From Dehalococcoidia bacterium UBA2160 (GTDB lineage Bacteria; Chloroflexota; Dehalococcoidia; Lucifugimonadales; UBA1123), in the NCBI GenBank assembly GCA_002328865.1, contig DCWO01000151.1, positions 1-7,513 of the forward strand: 7,513 bases of DNA, in the 5' to 3' direction. The notes beneath the pieces are model-generated. The model ran no database searches. It saw only the letters and a list, made by a program, of their open reading frames with translations, and was not told the origin of the DNA. Positions 1-5,284 of this stretch are shown piece by piece (the stretch's first letter is position 1; each line of letters opens with the position of its first letter). The position numbers and the translations under genes are program-made.

Positions 1-22
1 TCGAATCCTACCTGCGGAGCCA
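1..22 (+). tRNA. 3' end of a tRNA gene, probably tRNA-Asn (partial)
   Basis: The window opens inside a tRNA. Bases 1-7 (TCGAATC) match the 3' part of the T loop and start of the T stem. They are followed by a T-stem 3' strand CCTAC (7-11), an acceptor 3' strand CTGCGGA (12-18), discriminator G (19) and an encoded CCA (20-22). An acceptor ending in A72 with G73 pairs with a U1 start (TCCGCAG), which is typical of bacterial tRNA-Asn (for example the GGAGCCA end of E. coli tRNA-Asn). The anticodon lies outside the window, so the amino acid identity is an inference. The tRNA character itself is well supported by the regular spacing. No terminator hairpin is visible just downstream. Confidence 0.75.
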
Positions 23-140
23 ACTTTTCTGTCGGCTAATCGTCAACTTGCCGCGATGACCTTGGTGTTAGCGTACCGTGTCATCGATCCCTTGGAGTTG
101 GCTTGAATCTCTTTTCCGAGAGGAGCGCTCTGACACCTAT

Positions 141-920
141 ATGAAGGACGGCTTCATCGGCGACATCGGAGACTACAGCAAGTACGGCCTGCTTCGAGCC
201 TTGAATCAGGTGGGTGGCTTTCGATTGGGCATCGTCTGGATGAAAACCAAGCCCGTTGCTGTGCCCGGTCGTAGGACCGTTGAGTACCTTAATGCATCCG
301 TGAAGCGGAGTGAGTCGCTGTCCGCCTGTGATACTAAGCTTTATCGAATCCTCCGATCCTTGGTCGATGGCGACTACCGGACAATCGCCCGCCTCGAAGC
401 TTCAAATGCTCTTCCAGCAAGCACGATGTACTTCGACAAATTGTTGGACTTTGAAGGCATTCCTGCGATTGGCAACACGGCATGATGTGACCGGCTGTCG
501 TACCGGAAGGAATGGTTCGAGAGAGCGCTGAATACTCTACAGGTCACCGATTTAGTGTTCTTCGACCCAGGTACTGGCCTGGAAACCCCGTCCACGAGCC
601 GGCACACAGCTCACGGACCGGAATACGTTTGGTATGACGAACTCGAGCCCTTCTTTCTCTGCGGGAAGAGCCTTGTTGTGTACCAGCACGGCAATCGGGA
701 TAAAGGCGGAGCTGATGAAGCCATCAAACGGCGGGCCGGTGAGTTGAAAGCTGCACTCAGATGCCAGCGGGTTTGGGCCGTGCGGTGGCACGGAGTTCAG
801 ACCAGGACCTATTTTCTGATCCCAGCAGTTGAGCACATCCCGAGGATGGAACAAGCCGTTCGTGGGCTGGAAGAATCCCGGTGGTGCCTGGATGGTCATT
901 TCTCGGTGACGGTCGTTTAG
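141..920 (+). pseudogene. Uncharacterised GDIGD/KYGLLR-family protein, broken by in-frame stop at 483-485
   Basis: Read from ATG 141, the first part begins MKDGFIGDIGDYSKYGLLRA and continues with LGIVW and YFDKLLDFEGIPA. This is the N-terminal signature of a family of uncharacterised bacterial proteins. A TGA at 483-485 stops it. The same frame continues without any shift as RKEWFERAL, then VFFDPGTGLE (family core usually DPDNGLE), YVWYDELEPF, VVYQHGNR and a C-terminal block to TAG 918-920. Without the stop the protein would be about 259 residues, a normal family size as I recall it. A single CGA (Arg) to TGA change would explain the break. GTG 78 is an in-frame upstream start, but the conserved motif begins right after ATG 141. 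GTG 555 could start a separate C-terminal fragment. The family's function is unknown to me. Other genes here use TGA as stop, so recoding is unlikely. Confidence 0.72.
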
Positions 921-972
921 GTGGGTCCTTTCTCCGTTGGGACACGTAGGTAGAAATAGGGTGACTTTTGCG

Positions 973-1134
973 ATGGTTGACAAAAAGAAAAGCCTTGAAC
1001 CGGACTCGTACACTCTGGAGTCGGCCTACGGCTCGGTAACGCCATCCGCGACGCCCGAGGACTTCGATAAGATCGTTGACGCTGCCAAAGACGGCAAGGC
1101 CGAGGACACTGTTCGAGAACTGCAGAAGGGCTGA
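973..1134 (+). CDS. Small antitoxin-like protein (VapB-type partner of a PIN toxin)
   Basis: This is a 53-residue acidic and lysine-rich protein. Its central segment SAYGSVTPSATPEDFDKIVD resembles short antitoxins with a 'YGSV.P...PEDF' core that are usually encoded directly before PIN-domain toxins. Such antitoxins bind and silence the toxin and often repress their own promoter. The call rests on the motif, the small size and the PIN fragment that immediately follows and overlaps its stop codon. No AbrB-type DNA-binding domain is visible at the N terminus. I chose ATG 973, which gives a compact MVDKKK start. In-frame GTG 961 and the start at 937 are alternatives, and no ribosome binding site clearly decides (GGG at 959-961 is rather distant). 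The toxin is truncated, so this gene would now be an orphan. The frame is intact, so it could still be expressed. Confidence 0.6.
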   Translation: MVDKKKSLEPDSYTLESAYGSVTPSATPEDFDKIVDAAKDGKAEDTVRELQKG

Positions 1135-1310
1135 AACTCCCCCAGAAACGGTTGTATCTCCGTGCCCTGGACCTCTACGCCTCCTCCGCTCATCTTGACT
1201 TCGAGGATACTCTCGCAGTTACCCACATGGAGCAATTGGGCGTGACGCAGATCGTTAGTTGCGACAGGGATTTCGATCGAATCACGGGGATCGAACGAGT
1301 TGAGCCGTAG
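1131..1310 (+). pseudogene. C-terminal half of a PIN-domain (VapC-like) toxin, N terminus deleted
   Basis: In the frame ending at TAG 1308-1310 the sequence reads LKLPQKRLYLRALDLYAS, then LDFEDTLAVTHMEQLGV, then QIVSCDRDFDRI and IERVEP. This is the typical second half of a PIN-domain ribonuclease: the 'ALDLY...LDFEDAL...H' helix with its acidic pair and the 'SYDRDFDRI' strand with the last metal-binding aspartate. PIN toxins are about 130 residues and begin with a D-T-(N/S) motif carrying the first catalytic aspartate. Here only about 59 codons remain, there is no start codon at the fragment's beginning, and nothing like the N-terminal half lies between it and the antitoxin. The homology begins right at the antitoxin's 3' end, as if a deletion removed the first half of the toxin. 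Without the N-terminal aspartate it should be catalytically dead. Confidence 0.72.
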
Positions 1311-1646
1311 ACGGATTGCCCACGTCGAATGGCCCGGCTCAAGCCGCTCGTCCTAGACGGCAACATTGGGGTCGCATCAGCTTCCGTTAACCGATTCGAT
1401 TGGCAGCTGCATCGCTGGCAGATCTCGACATCTCCACATGGAACATTGCAATTCCCGTTCCTTGACGGTGGGGTGTTCTCGTTCCGTATGAAATTGCTAC
1501 TCGCCGTCGAGTGCATGGACGCACAGGCCTTCCCAACCGCCAGGGTTGAGTCATCGGGCTCGTCGATCCTAATATCGTGCTGCGCCTCGCCGACGGCATG
1601 CCTGCTCCGCCTCGGCGCGCGTTTGAGAGCGCCAGCACGCCGCCGG
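1311..1646. other. Intergenic stretch without a recognisable gene
   Basis: Open frames exist here (a + strand frame from 1329 and - strand frames across 1190-1653). Their products have irregular composition, no recognisable motif, and no ribosome binding site. A short + strand frame from 1550 to 1682 (containing VDPNIVLRLADG) is closed by a stop at 1547-1549 and is too short to judge. The stretch may be decayed accessory DNA between the broken toxin-antitoxin pair and the promoter of the monooxygenase gene. Confidence 0.5.
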
Positions 1647-1674
1647 TTGACACCCCGAACGATGCGATTACAAT
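1647..1674 (+). promoter_or_regulatory. Sigma-70-type promoter of the luciferase-like gene
   Basis: A perfect -35 box TTGACA (1647-1652) is followed by a 16-base spacer and TACAAT (1669-1674), one mismatch from the TATAAT consensus. Transcription would start near 1681, giving a leader of about 35 bases with the AGAAGGAG ribosome binding site (1701-1708) ahead of ATG 1716. The position relative to the gene makes this a convincing housekeeping promoter. I see no clear operator around it. Confidence 0.7.
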
Positions 1675-1715
1675 GGAATAAGCAACATTAGAACGTGTCT
1701 AGAAGGAGTCTCAGC

Positions 1716-2903
1716 ATGATATCGAAGTTCGACAGTTTATTCGCAGGGCATGTGGACATGGAAAACGTCGGCTACGCCGGCGCCGCGGTGAACGACCGCC
1801 GCTTCCCGAACGAGCGCCTGGTTACCGCGTACGACAAGGCGCGGTCGATCGCGCAGCTAATGGACCGATCCGGCTACGACACGTTTTGGATGGCCGAGCA
1901 CCATTTCCAGCACGAGGGGTACGAGTGCATCCCAAACATCATGATGCTGGCCCTGCACCTGTCCCACGTAACCGACAACCTCAAGTACGGCTGCGGGTTC
2001 AACATCACGCCCATGTGGCACCCGCTCAGGCTGGCCGAGGACTTCGCGACGGTCGACGTTCTGACCGGCGGACGAGTCGTCTTCGGCGTCGGGCGCGGCT
2101 ACCACACGCGTGAGGTCGAGACGTTCGACTCACCGCTGCTCGATCAGCCCGCGAACCGCGACCTGTTCGAAGAGCAGGTCGACATCGTGTTCAAGGCGTT
2201 CCACGATGAGTCCTTCTCACACAAAGGAAACTACTACACGATCCCCGCCGAAGTCCCGTATCGAGGTTACGACCTCAAGGAACTCACGGTCGTGCCTCGT
2301 CCCATTAACCGTCCCGTCGAGTGCTGGCAGCCCGTCCAGAGTGCGACGCCTCGCGGGCTCGATTTCATGGCAAAGCACGACATCCACGGCGTCATCGGCG
2401 GCGGCGTCGCCGAGGGCGGAGCAACCCGGCGTGTCGTCGAAGCGTTCACCGAGGCGCGGATCCGCGCCGGACGGCAAACCGAGGTCGGCGGGGCGCTTAG
2501 CTTCGGATTCCAGTTCTACATCGCCGACTCCCAGGAGGAGGCGATGACGGCGGCCGGCAAGTACTACGAAGAAAACCTGAAGATGTTCGGCCCGCTGAGG
2601 TTGATCCGGGCCCTGTCCGAAGAGCAGATCGAGATCATGTCCGATCCGAAACAAGCTCCGACAGCGGACCTGCCGCACATCGAAGACGCCGTCGAGACGG
2701 GCGGCTTCCTCGCGGGTCCGCCCGATCAGATCATCGAGCAGCTCAAAGCCGTCGAAGGTTGGTATCCCGGCCTGAGTCGGATTATGGTGAGTCAACCCGT
2801 CGGCACTCCGGAGGCCGTAATCGTGGAGCAGCTCCAGCGCTTCTCCGAAGAGGTGATGCCCGCGTTCAAGGAAAGCGCCGCAGTGGTCGCCTCCGACGAT
2901 TAG
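1716..2903 (+). CDS. Luciferase-like (LLM class) flavin-dependent monooxygenase
   Basis: This 395-residue protein belongs to the bacterial luciferase-like TIM-barrel family. Members use reduced FMN, usually supplied by a separate reductase, and oxygen to hydroxylate or cleave small organic substrates in the cytosol. Visible family blocks are GYDTFWMAEHHF (53-64), HPLRLAED (102-109), LTGGRVVFGVGRGY (116-129), EEQVDIV (about 151-157) and the substrate-side strand VPRPINRPVECWQP. A C-terminal helical segment ends near 395, within the usual length range. ATG 1716 is chosen over upstream in-frame GTG 1695 because AGAAGGAG (1701-1708) lies seven bases before it and inside the longer version. A near-consensus promoter at 1647-1674 drives it. 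No flavin reductase gene lies in the window. The substrate cannot be predicted. The barrel-type protein downstream on the same strand may be related in function, but 428 bases separate them. Confidence 0.93.
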   Translation: MISKFDSLFAGHVDMENVGYAGAAVNDRRFPNERLVTAYDKARSIAQLMDRSGYDTFWMAEHHFQHEGYECIPNIMMLALHLSHVTDNLKYGCGFNITPMWHPLRLAEDFATVDVLTGGRVVFGVGRGYHTREVETFDSPLLDQPANRDLFEEQVDIVFKAFHDESFSHKGNYYTIPAEVPYRGYDLKELTVVPRPINRPVECWQPVQSATPRGLDFMAKHDIHGVIGGGVAEGGATRRVVEAFTEARIRAGRQTEVGGALSFGFQFYIADSQEEAMTAAGKYYEENLKMFGPLRLIRALSEEQIEIMSDPKQAPTADLPHIEDAVETGGFLAGPPDQIIEQLKAVEGWYPGLSRIMVSQPVGTPEAVIVEQLQRFSEEVMPAFKESAAVVASDD

Positions 2904-2906
2904 CGA

Positions 2907-2936
2907 GAGGCGTTCCCAGGCTGAGGCCCACGCCTC
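2907..2936 (+). terminator. Hairpin just after the monooxygenase stop (possible terminator)
   Basis: GAGGCGT (2907-2913) pairs perfectly with ACGCCTC (2930-2936) around a 16-base loop, starting four bases after the stop codon. No T run follows, so intrinsic termination is doubtful. It may instead protect the mRNA 3' end or be incidental. Confidence 0.25.
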
Positions 2937-2957
2937 GATGCCACGAACTCTGAACGG

Positions 2958-2974
2958 CCCTTCGACAGGCTCAG
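2958..2974 (+). repeat. Half-copy of dispersed REP-like repeat
   Basis: CCCTTCGACAGGCTCAG occurs here and again, identically, at 3189-3205. This core is a dispersed intergenic repeat seen in many high-GC bacterial genomes, usually as inverted pairs. No opposing arm is visible here, so this copy is a single half-site. Confidence 0.65.
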
Positions 2975-3045
2975 AGCCAACCTTGAACTGGCCGGAGGAG
3001 CGAACCGAGGAATTGGTTATGGCCCGCAGTTGAGCCAAGTCATTT

Positions 3046-3095
3046 CGTTCGTGGTGAGCGTGTCGAACCACCTCGACAGATCACCCTGTCGTTCG
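3046..3095. repeat. Degenerate inverted REP-like element
   Basis: The left arm (3046-3070, core GGTGAGCGTGTCGAACCA) is the reverse-oriented form of the same dispersed repeat family. The right arm (about 3071-3095, containing CCTCGACAGATCACC) is its imperfect reverse complement, so the unit can fold as a hairpin with mismatches and a short loop. It lies in the non-coding gap between the monooxygenase and barrel-protein genes. Confidence 0.55.
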
Positions 3096-3150
3096 ATCAA
3101 TGCGACCGATCGACAACTCACTGCACGACAGTGGCGCCTCCAATAGTCGC

Positions 3151-3178
3151 TCGGCATTGCATGGTCGGCATTGCATGG
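3151..3178. repeat. Perfect 14-base tandem duplication
   Basis: TCGGCATTGCATGG occurs twice head-to-tail at 3151-3164 and 3165-3178 with no mismatch. A perfect pair points to a recent slippage duplication. It lies between two REP-like elements and has no obvious gene function. Confidence 0.8.
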
Positions 3179-3188
3179 AAGGTGGGGA

Positions 3189-3240
3189 CCCTTCGACAGG
3201 CTCAGGGCGAACGGATGGAGGACCGCGAGCTTGTCGAAGG
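3189..3240. repeat. REP-like inverted repeat (hairpin)
   Basis: CCTTCGACAGGCTC (3190-3203) faces GAGCTTGTCGAAGG (3227-3240), an inverted pair matching at 13 of 14 positions with a 23-base loop. The left arm continues as AGGGCGAACGGA, the common extended form of this dispersed repeat. Together with the copies at 2958 and 3046, the element occupies much of the 2904-3331 gap. It could act as a transcription attenuator or mRNA stabiliser between the two flanking genes, or be a mobile-type repeat without a host role. Confidence 0.65.
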
Positions 3241-3272
3241 TTAGCCGAGACCTGTTGTCTGAACCCGCCGAC

Positions 3273-3301
3273 TTGTGCAATGCCAGCCCATCCAGCACAA
3301 T
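3273..3301 (+). promoter_or_regulatory. Weak candidate promoter for the barrel-protein gene
   Basis: TTGTGC (3273-3278) and CACAAT (3296-3301) are 17 bases apart and lie about 30 bases before ATG 3332. Each box has two mismatches to consensus, so this is only a candidate. It is offered because the distance and the repeats upstream make read-through from the monooxygenase gene uncertain. Confidence 0.3.
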
Positions 3302-3331
3302 GGCCCCAACCCACACCCGGAGGATCGACAT

Positions 3332-4003
3332 ATGGCTGCAAAGAAGGGGACCGGACTGCTGATGGTTTGGACTGAGGTCCCGGCTGATCTGGAAGAAGAG
3401 TACAACCGCTGGTACAACGAAGAGCATGTCGCCGAACGGCTGTCGGTTGCCGGTGTCCTGAACGCGGCGCGCTACGAAGTCGTGACCACAGGCCCGAAGC
3501 ACCTGGCGATGTACGAGCTTGAAAGCCCAGAGGTTCTGGAGACGCCGGAGTATCTGAAGCTCTTGAGCGAGCCCTCCGAATGGTCTCGACGCATGTCGCC
3601 CAACGTCATCGGCACGGTGTTCATCCGCAACGTGTACCGCATGATCCACCCCGCGGGCTTGAGCGATGATGCCGCACAAGACGGCATGGCCCCGGCGCTT
3701 CAGATAGGCCGCATGGACATCCCCGCCGATAGGGAAGACGAATGGAACGACTGGTACGACAATGTGTACGTGCCGAACTACGAGAAGGTCCCCGGCGTCA
3801 TCCGAGGACGCCGCTACATCGCGGTGACCGGCGAGCCGAAGTATCTGACCGTGTACGAGTTCGAGCACGAAAAAGTGTCGAGCGGGCCCGAATGGCTGAC
3901 CCAGCAGAACATCGATCCGCGTAATCCCGGCATGCGCGACGCGATGGTCCATCTGCCCGACTCCCCCGGCATCTGGAAGAAGACCTTCGAGTTGCCCGGC
4001 TAG
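3332..4003 (+). CDS. Two-domain dimeric alpha-beta barrel (EthD-like) protein
   Basis: This 223-residue protein is built from two homologous ferredoxin-like halves. Residues 16-68 (VPADLEEEYNRWYNEEHV, then VAGVLNAARYEVV and LAMYELESPEV) align without gaps to residues 130-182 (IPADREDEWNDWYDNVYV, then VPGVIRGRRYIAV and LTVYEFEHEKV). The pattern 'W Y ... H/Y V ... GV ... RY ... YE' is typical of the dimeric alpha-beta barrel superfamily (EthD, Dabb and similar). There, two such folds form one barrel that binds small molecules. Here one chain could form the whole barrel. The histidine after WYNEE (His32) is replaced by Tyr146 in the second half. ATG 3332 is chosen over the frame opening at 3275 because GGAGG (3319-3323) precedes it by eight bases. 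It lies on the same strand as the monooxygenase. The exact function is unknown. There is no signal peptide, so it is probably cytosolic. Confidence 0.85.
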   Translation: MAAKKGTGLLMVWTEVPADLEEEYNRWYNEEHVAERLSVAGVLNAARYEVVTTGPKHLAMYELESPEVLETPEYLKLLSEPSEWSRRMSPNVIGTVFIRNVYRMIHPAGLSDDAAQDGMAPALQIGRMDIPADREDEWNDWYDNVYVPNYEKVPGVIRGRRYIAVTGEPKYLTVYEFEHEKVSSGPEWLTQQNIDPRNPGMRDAMVHLPDSPGIWKKTFELPG

Positions 4004-4070
4004 CGGCCTAGCGATCCGGATCCTGTGGCGGCGACGCTTGACATAAGGGCCGACCGCCAGCTTCGACCCC

Positions 4071-5039
4071 TCATCGTGTCGGCTCGAATCGCCGGAGCGC
4101 CCTGCAGATTGCGAGCCCGAGCCAGTAGGGCAGCCGCTTGTCGCTTGTGCCTCGTCGCATATCCAAATCAAAGGATCCGTCCGGTTTCTGCTTCTTCTCG
4201 AACCAGGCGATCGCGCTCCCGATGTCTGGATCGTCCGCCGAGAGACCCATCCGCCCGAGCGTATCGAGCGACGTCAGAATGTCCGGATACGTGAAAGGGA
4301 ACGTGAACTTGGTCCAATACTCGCGCCCGCGTCGATCCGGATACTTATCGGACTTGAAGAACCTCGTCTTGAGCATGGTCGCTGCATCATTGGCCGGTTG
4401 GGACCCCCGATAGCGAGGGTGCGCCGCAAAAGCGCGCAGCACCATGCCGGTCACCACGTGAGAGAAGGGCTTGCTGCGATCGGGCTCGATCGGATCGCCA
4501 AAAGCTGCCCCTTCCCAATCGCCGGCGAGCTTCTTTCCGCGAGTGCGGGCCGGGATAGCCCAACCCCCATCGTCTTGGCGTGTTTCGAGGAGCCACCGGA
4601 AAGCTCGTTCGATAGATTCGTGCTGCTGAAAACCGGCCTCGATCAGAACTTCCATCAGGATCGGGGTGTGGGTAGGATCCGGCTGATTTCCAAAGATGCC
4701 CCGGTAGTCGCCCTCGGGGGCTTGACAAGAGAAGACATAGGCCGCGCCCTGGGCGACGGCCGGATGACGGCGATCGAATCCGTACTTACTGACGAGGACG
4801 CCGAGCGCGTTGAGCGTCTCGTAGAGATCGTAGTTGTACGGCGAAGGTTTTTCCCTCGGGTAGCGCCAAGCGCCATCTGTTTGTTGTCGCCTCAGGACCC
4901 GCTGGGCTTCCGGTGCCTCCCCGAGTTTCTTCGTATCTACCTCTTCGCCGAGCAGGTCGCGCTCAACGAATGTCGTGATGGCCCGGTCGTCGGAGGAAAG
5001 TAGCCATGGCACGGGGTCGTGCCGGAGAAGGCGAGCCAA
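4071..5039 (-). CDS. Alpha-alpha toroid protein (prenyltransferase/squalene-oxidase-repeat type)
   Basis: From TTG 5039 the product is 322 residues. It carries repeated helix-pair motifs of the terpenoid-cyclase/prenyltransferase toroid: RQQTDGAWRYP, RQDDGGWAIP and KQKPDGSFDL, each a Q..DG.(W/F) element. Other family blocks are LLRHDPVPWLL at the start, FSHVVTGMVLRAFAAHPRYR, and KYPDRRGREYW. Relatives are uncharacterised and have, as I recall, often been mislabelled as a nitrogen fixation protein. I see neither the DXDD motif of class II cyclases nor an obvious zinc site, so catalysis is not supported. TTG 5039 is preferred because AAGGAAG (5047-5053) precedes it and the family begins at this point. 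An in-frame TTG at 5069 would add ten basic residues, and no ATG or GTG lies between the upstream stop at 5148-5150 and 5039. It converges with the barrel gene, with 67 bases between stop codons. A broken NHL gene start lies just upstream. Confidence 0.82.
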   Translation of the reverse strand: MARLLRHDPVPWLLSSDDRAITTFVERDLLGEEVDTKKLGEAPEAQRVLRRQQTDGAWRYPREKPSPYNYDLYETLNALGVLVSKYGFDRRHPAVAQGAAYVFSCQAPEGDYRGIFGNQPDPTHTPILMEVLIEAGFQQHESIERAFRWLLETRQDDGGWAIPARTRGKKLAGDWEGAAFGDPIEPDRSKPFSHVVTGMVLRAFAAHPRYRGSQPANDAATMLKTRFFKSDKYPDRRGREYWTKFTFPFTYPDILTSLDTLGRMGLSADDPDIGSAIAWFEKKQKPDGSFDLDMRRGTSDKRLPYWLGLAICRALRRFEPTR

Positions 5040-5119
5040 GACGTGCTTCCTTTTCTTGCTTGTCCCCAAAACGGCTCGCCTCTTCCTCGTGGCGATCTTC
5101 TTGCGGCGCCCTTTCGCCG

Positions 5120-5203
5120 GCGATAGCCTGGCGGCAGCGCCTCCCAGTCAGCGGCGAACTCATACGTGAGACGCCCGCCGCCTGGCTTTGCGGTGCTGGC
5201 CTT
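5120..5203 (-). pseudogene. 5' remnant of a second NHL propeller gene with a lost start codon
   Basis: On the - strand this stretch reads ASTAKPGGGRLTYEFAADW followed by EALPPGYR. It aligns without gaps to the N terminus of the intact NHL protein at 6398-7348 (GSGQFTYELVVDWEKLPPGYR). The alignment places residue 1 at triplet 5203-5201, which is AAG, one base from ATG. A strong GAGGAGG (5210-5216) stands six bases before it, just as expected for a real start. Nucleotide similarity to 7265-7320 is also clear. Similarity ends after GYR, and nothing of the propeller follows: the sequence passes into basic-coding DNA and then the toroid gene. The remnant is therefore a dead gene start, either left by deletion of the body or carried in by rearrangement. 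A sequencing error in the AAG would restore a start but not the missing body. Confidence 0.7.
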
Positions 5204-5209
5204 AGTTTG

Positions 5210-5216
5210 CCTCCTC
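5210..5216 (-). promoter_or_regulatory. Orphan ribosome binding site of the NHL remnant
   Basis: GAGGAGG on the - strand, six bases before the AAG at 5203-5201. It is as strong as the site of the DUF3500 gene, yet no usable start codon follows at the right distance. It supports the reading that AAG replaced an ATG. Confidence 0.6.
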
Positions 5217-5284
5217 TAGGTGCACGTCGTCGTGGCAGACGCGGTACGGACGATCCCGAATGGCAGATGTCGCAGCCCGCCGTC

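Noticed and set aside
483..485. TGA as selenocysteine or as a sense codon
   Set aside because: No SECIS-like hairpin was noticed downstream, and the antitoxin and toroid genes use TGA as a normal stop.
1329..1691. Open frame of 120 codons on the + strand before the monooxygenase gene
   Set aside because: No recognisable motif and no ribosome binding site. It runs through the strong promoter at 1647-1674, and its composition near the end (arginine-rich LRAPARRRLTPR) looks like chance coding.
2217..3071. - strand frame of 284 codons
   Set aside because: It is a shadow of the luciferase-like gene on the opposite strand and extends into the repeat region.
4013..4022. GATCCGGATC palindrome between the convergent genes
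   Set aside because: Only ten bases with no T run on either side. Too little to call a bidirectional terminator.
3017..4171. Long - strand frame of 384 codons
   Set aside because: It lies antisense to the clearly real barrel-protein gene, in the frame that high-GC genes often leave open, and its product has no family character.
5070..5150. Lysine/arginine-rich extension (KKIATRKRRAVLG) in the toroid frame
   Set aside because: No ATG or GTG start lies between the stop at 5148-5150 and TTG 5069, and the family starts near LLRHDPVPWLL. A programmed frameshift joining it to the NHL remnant was considered, but no slippery sequence is visible.
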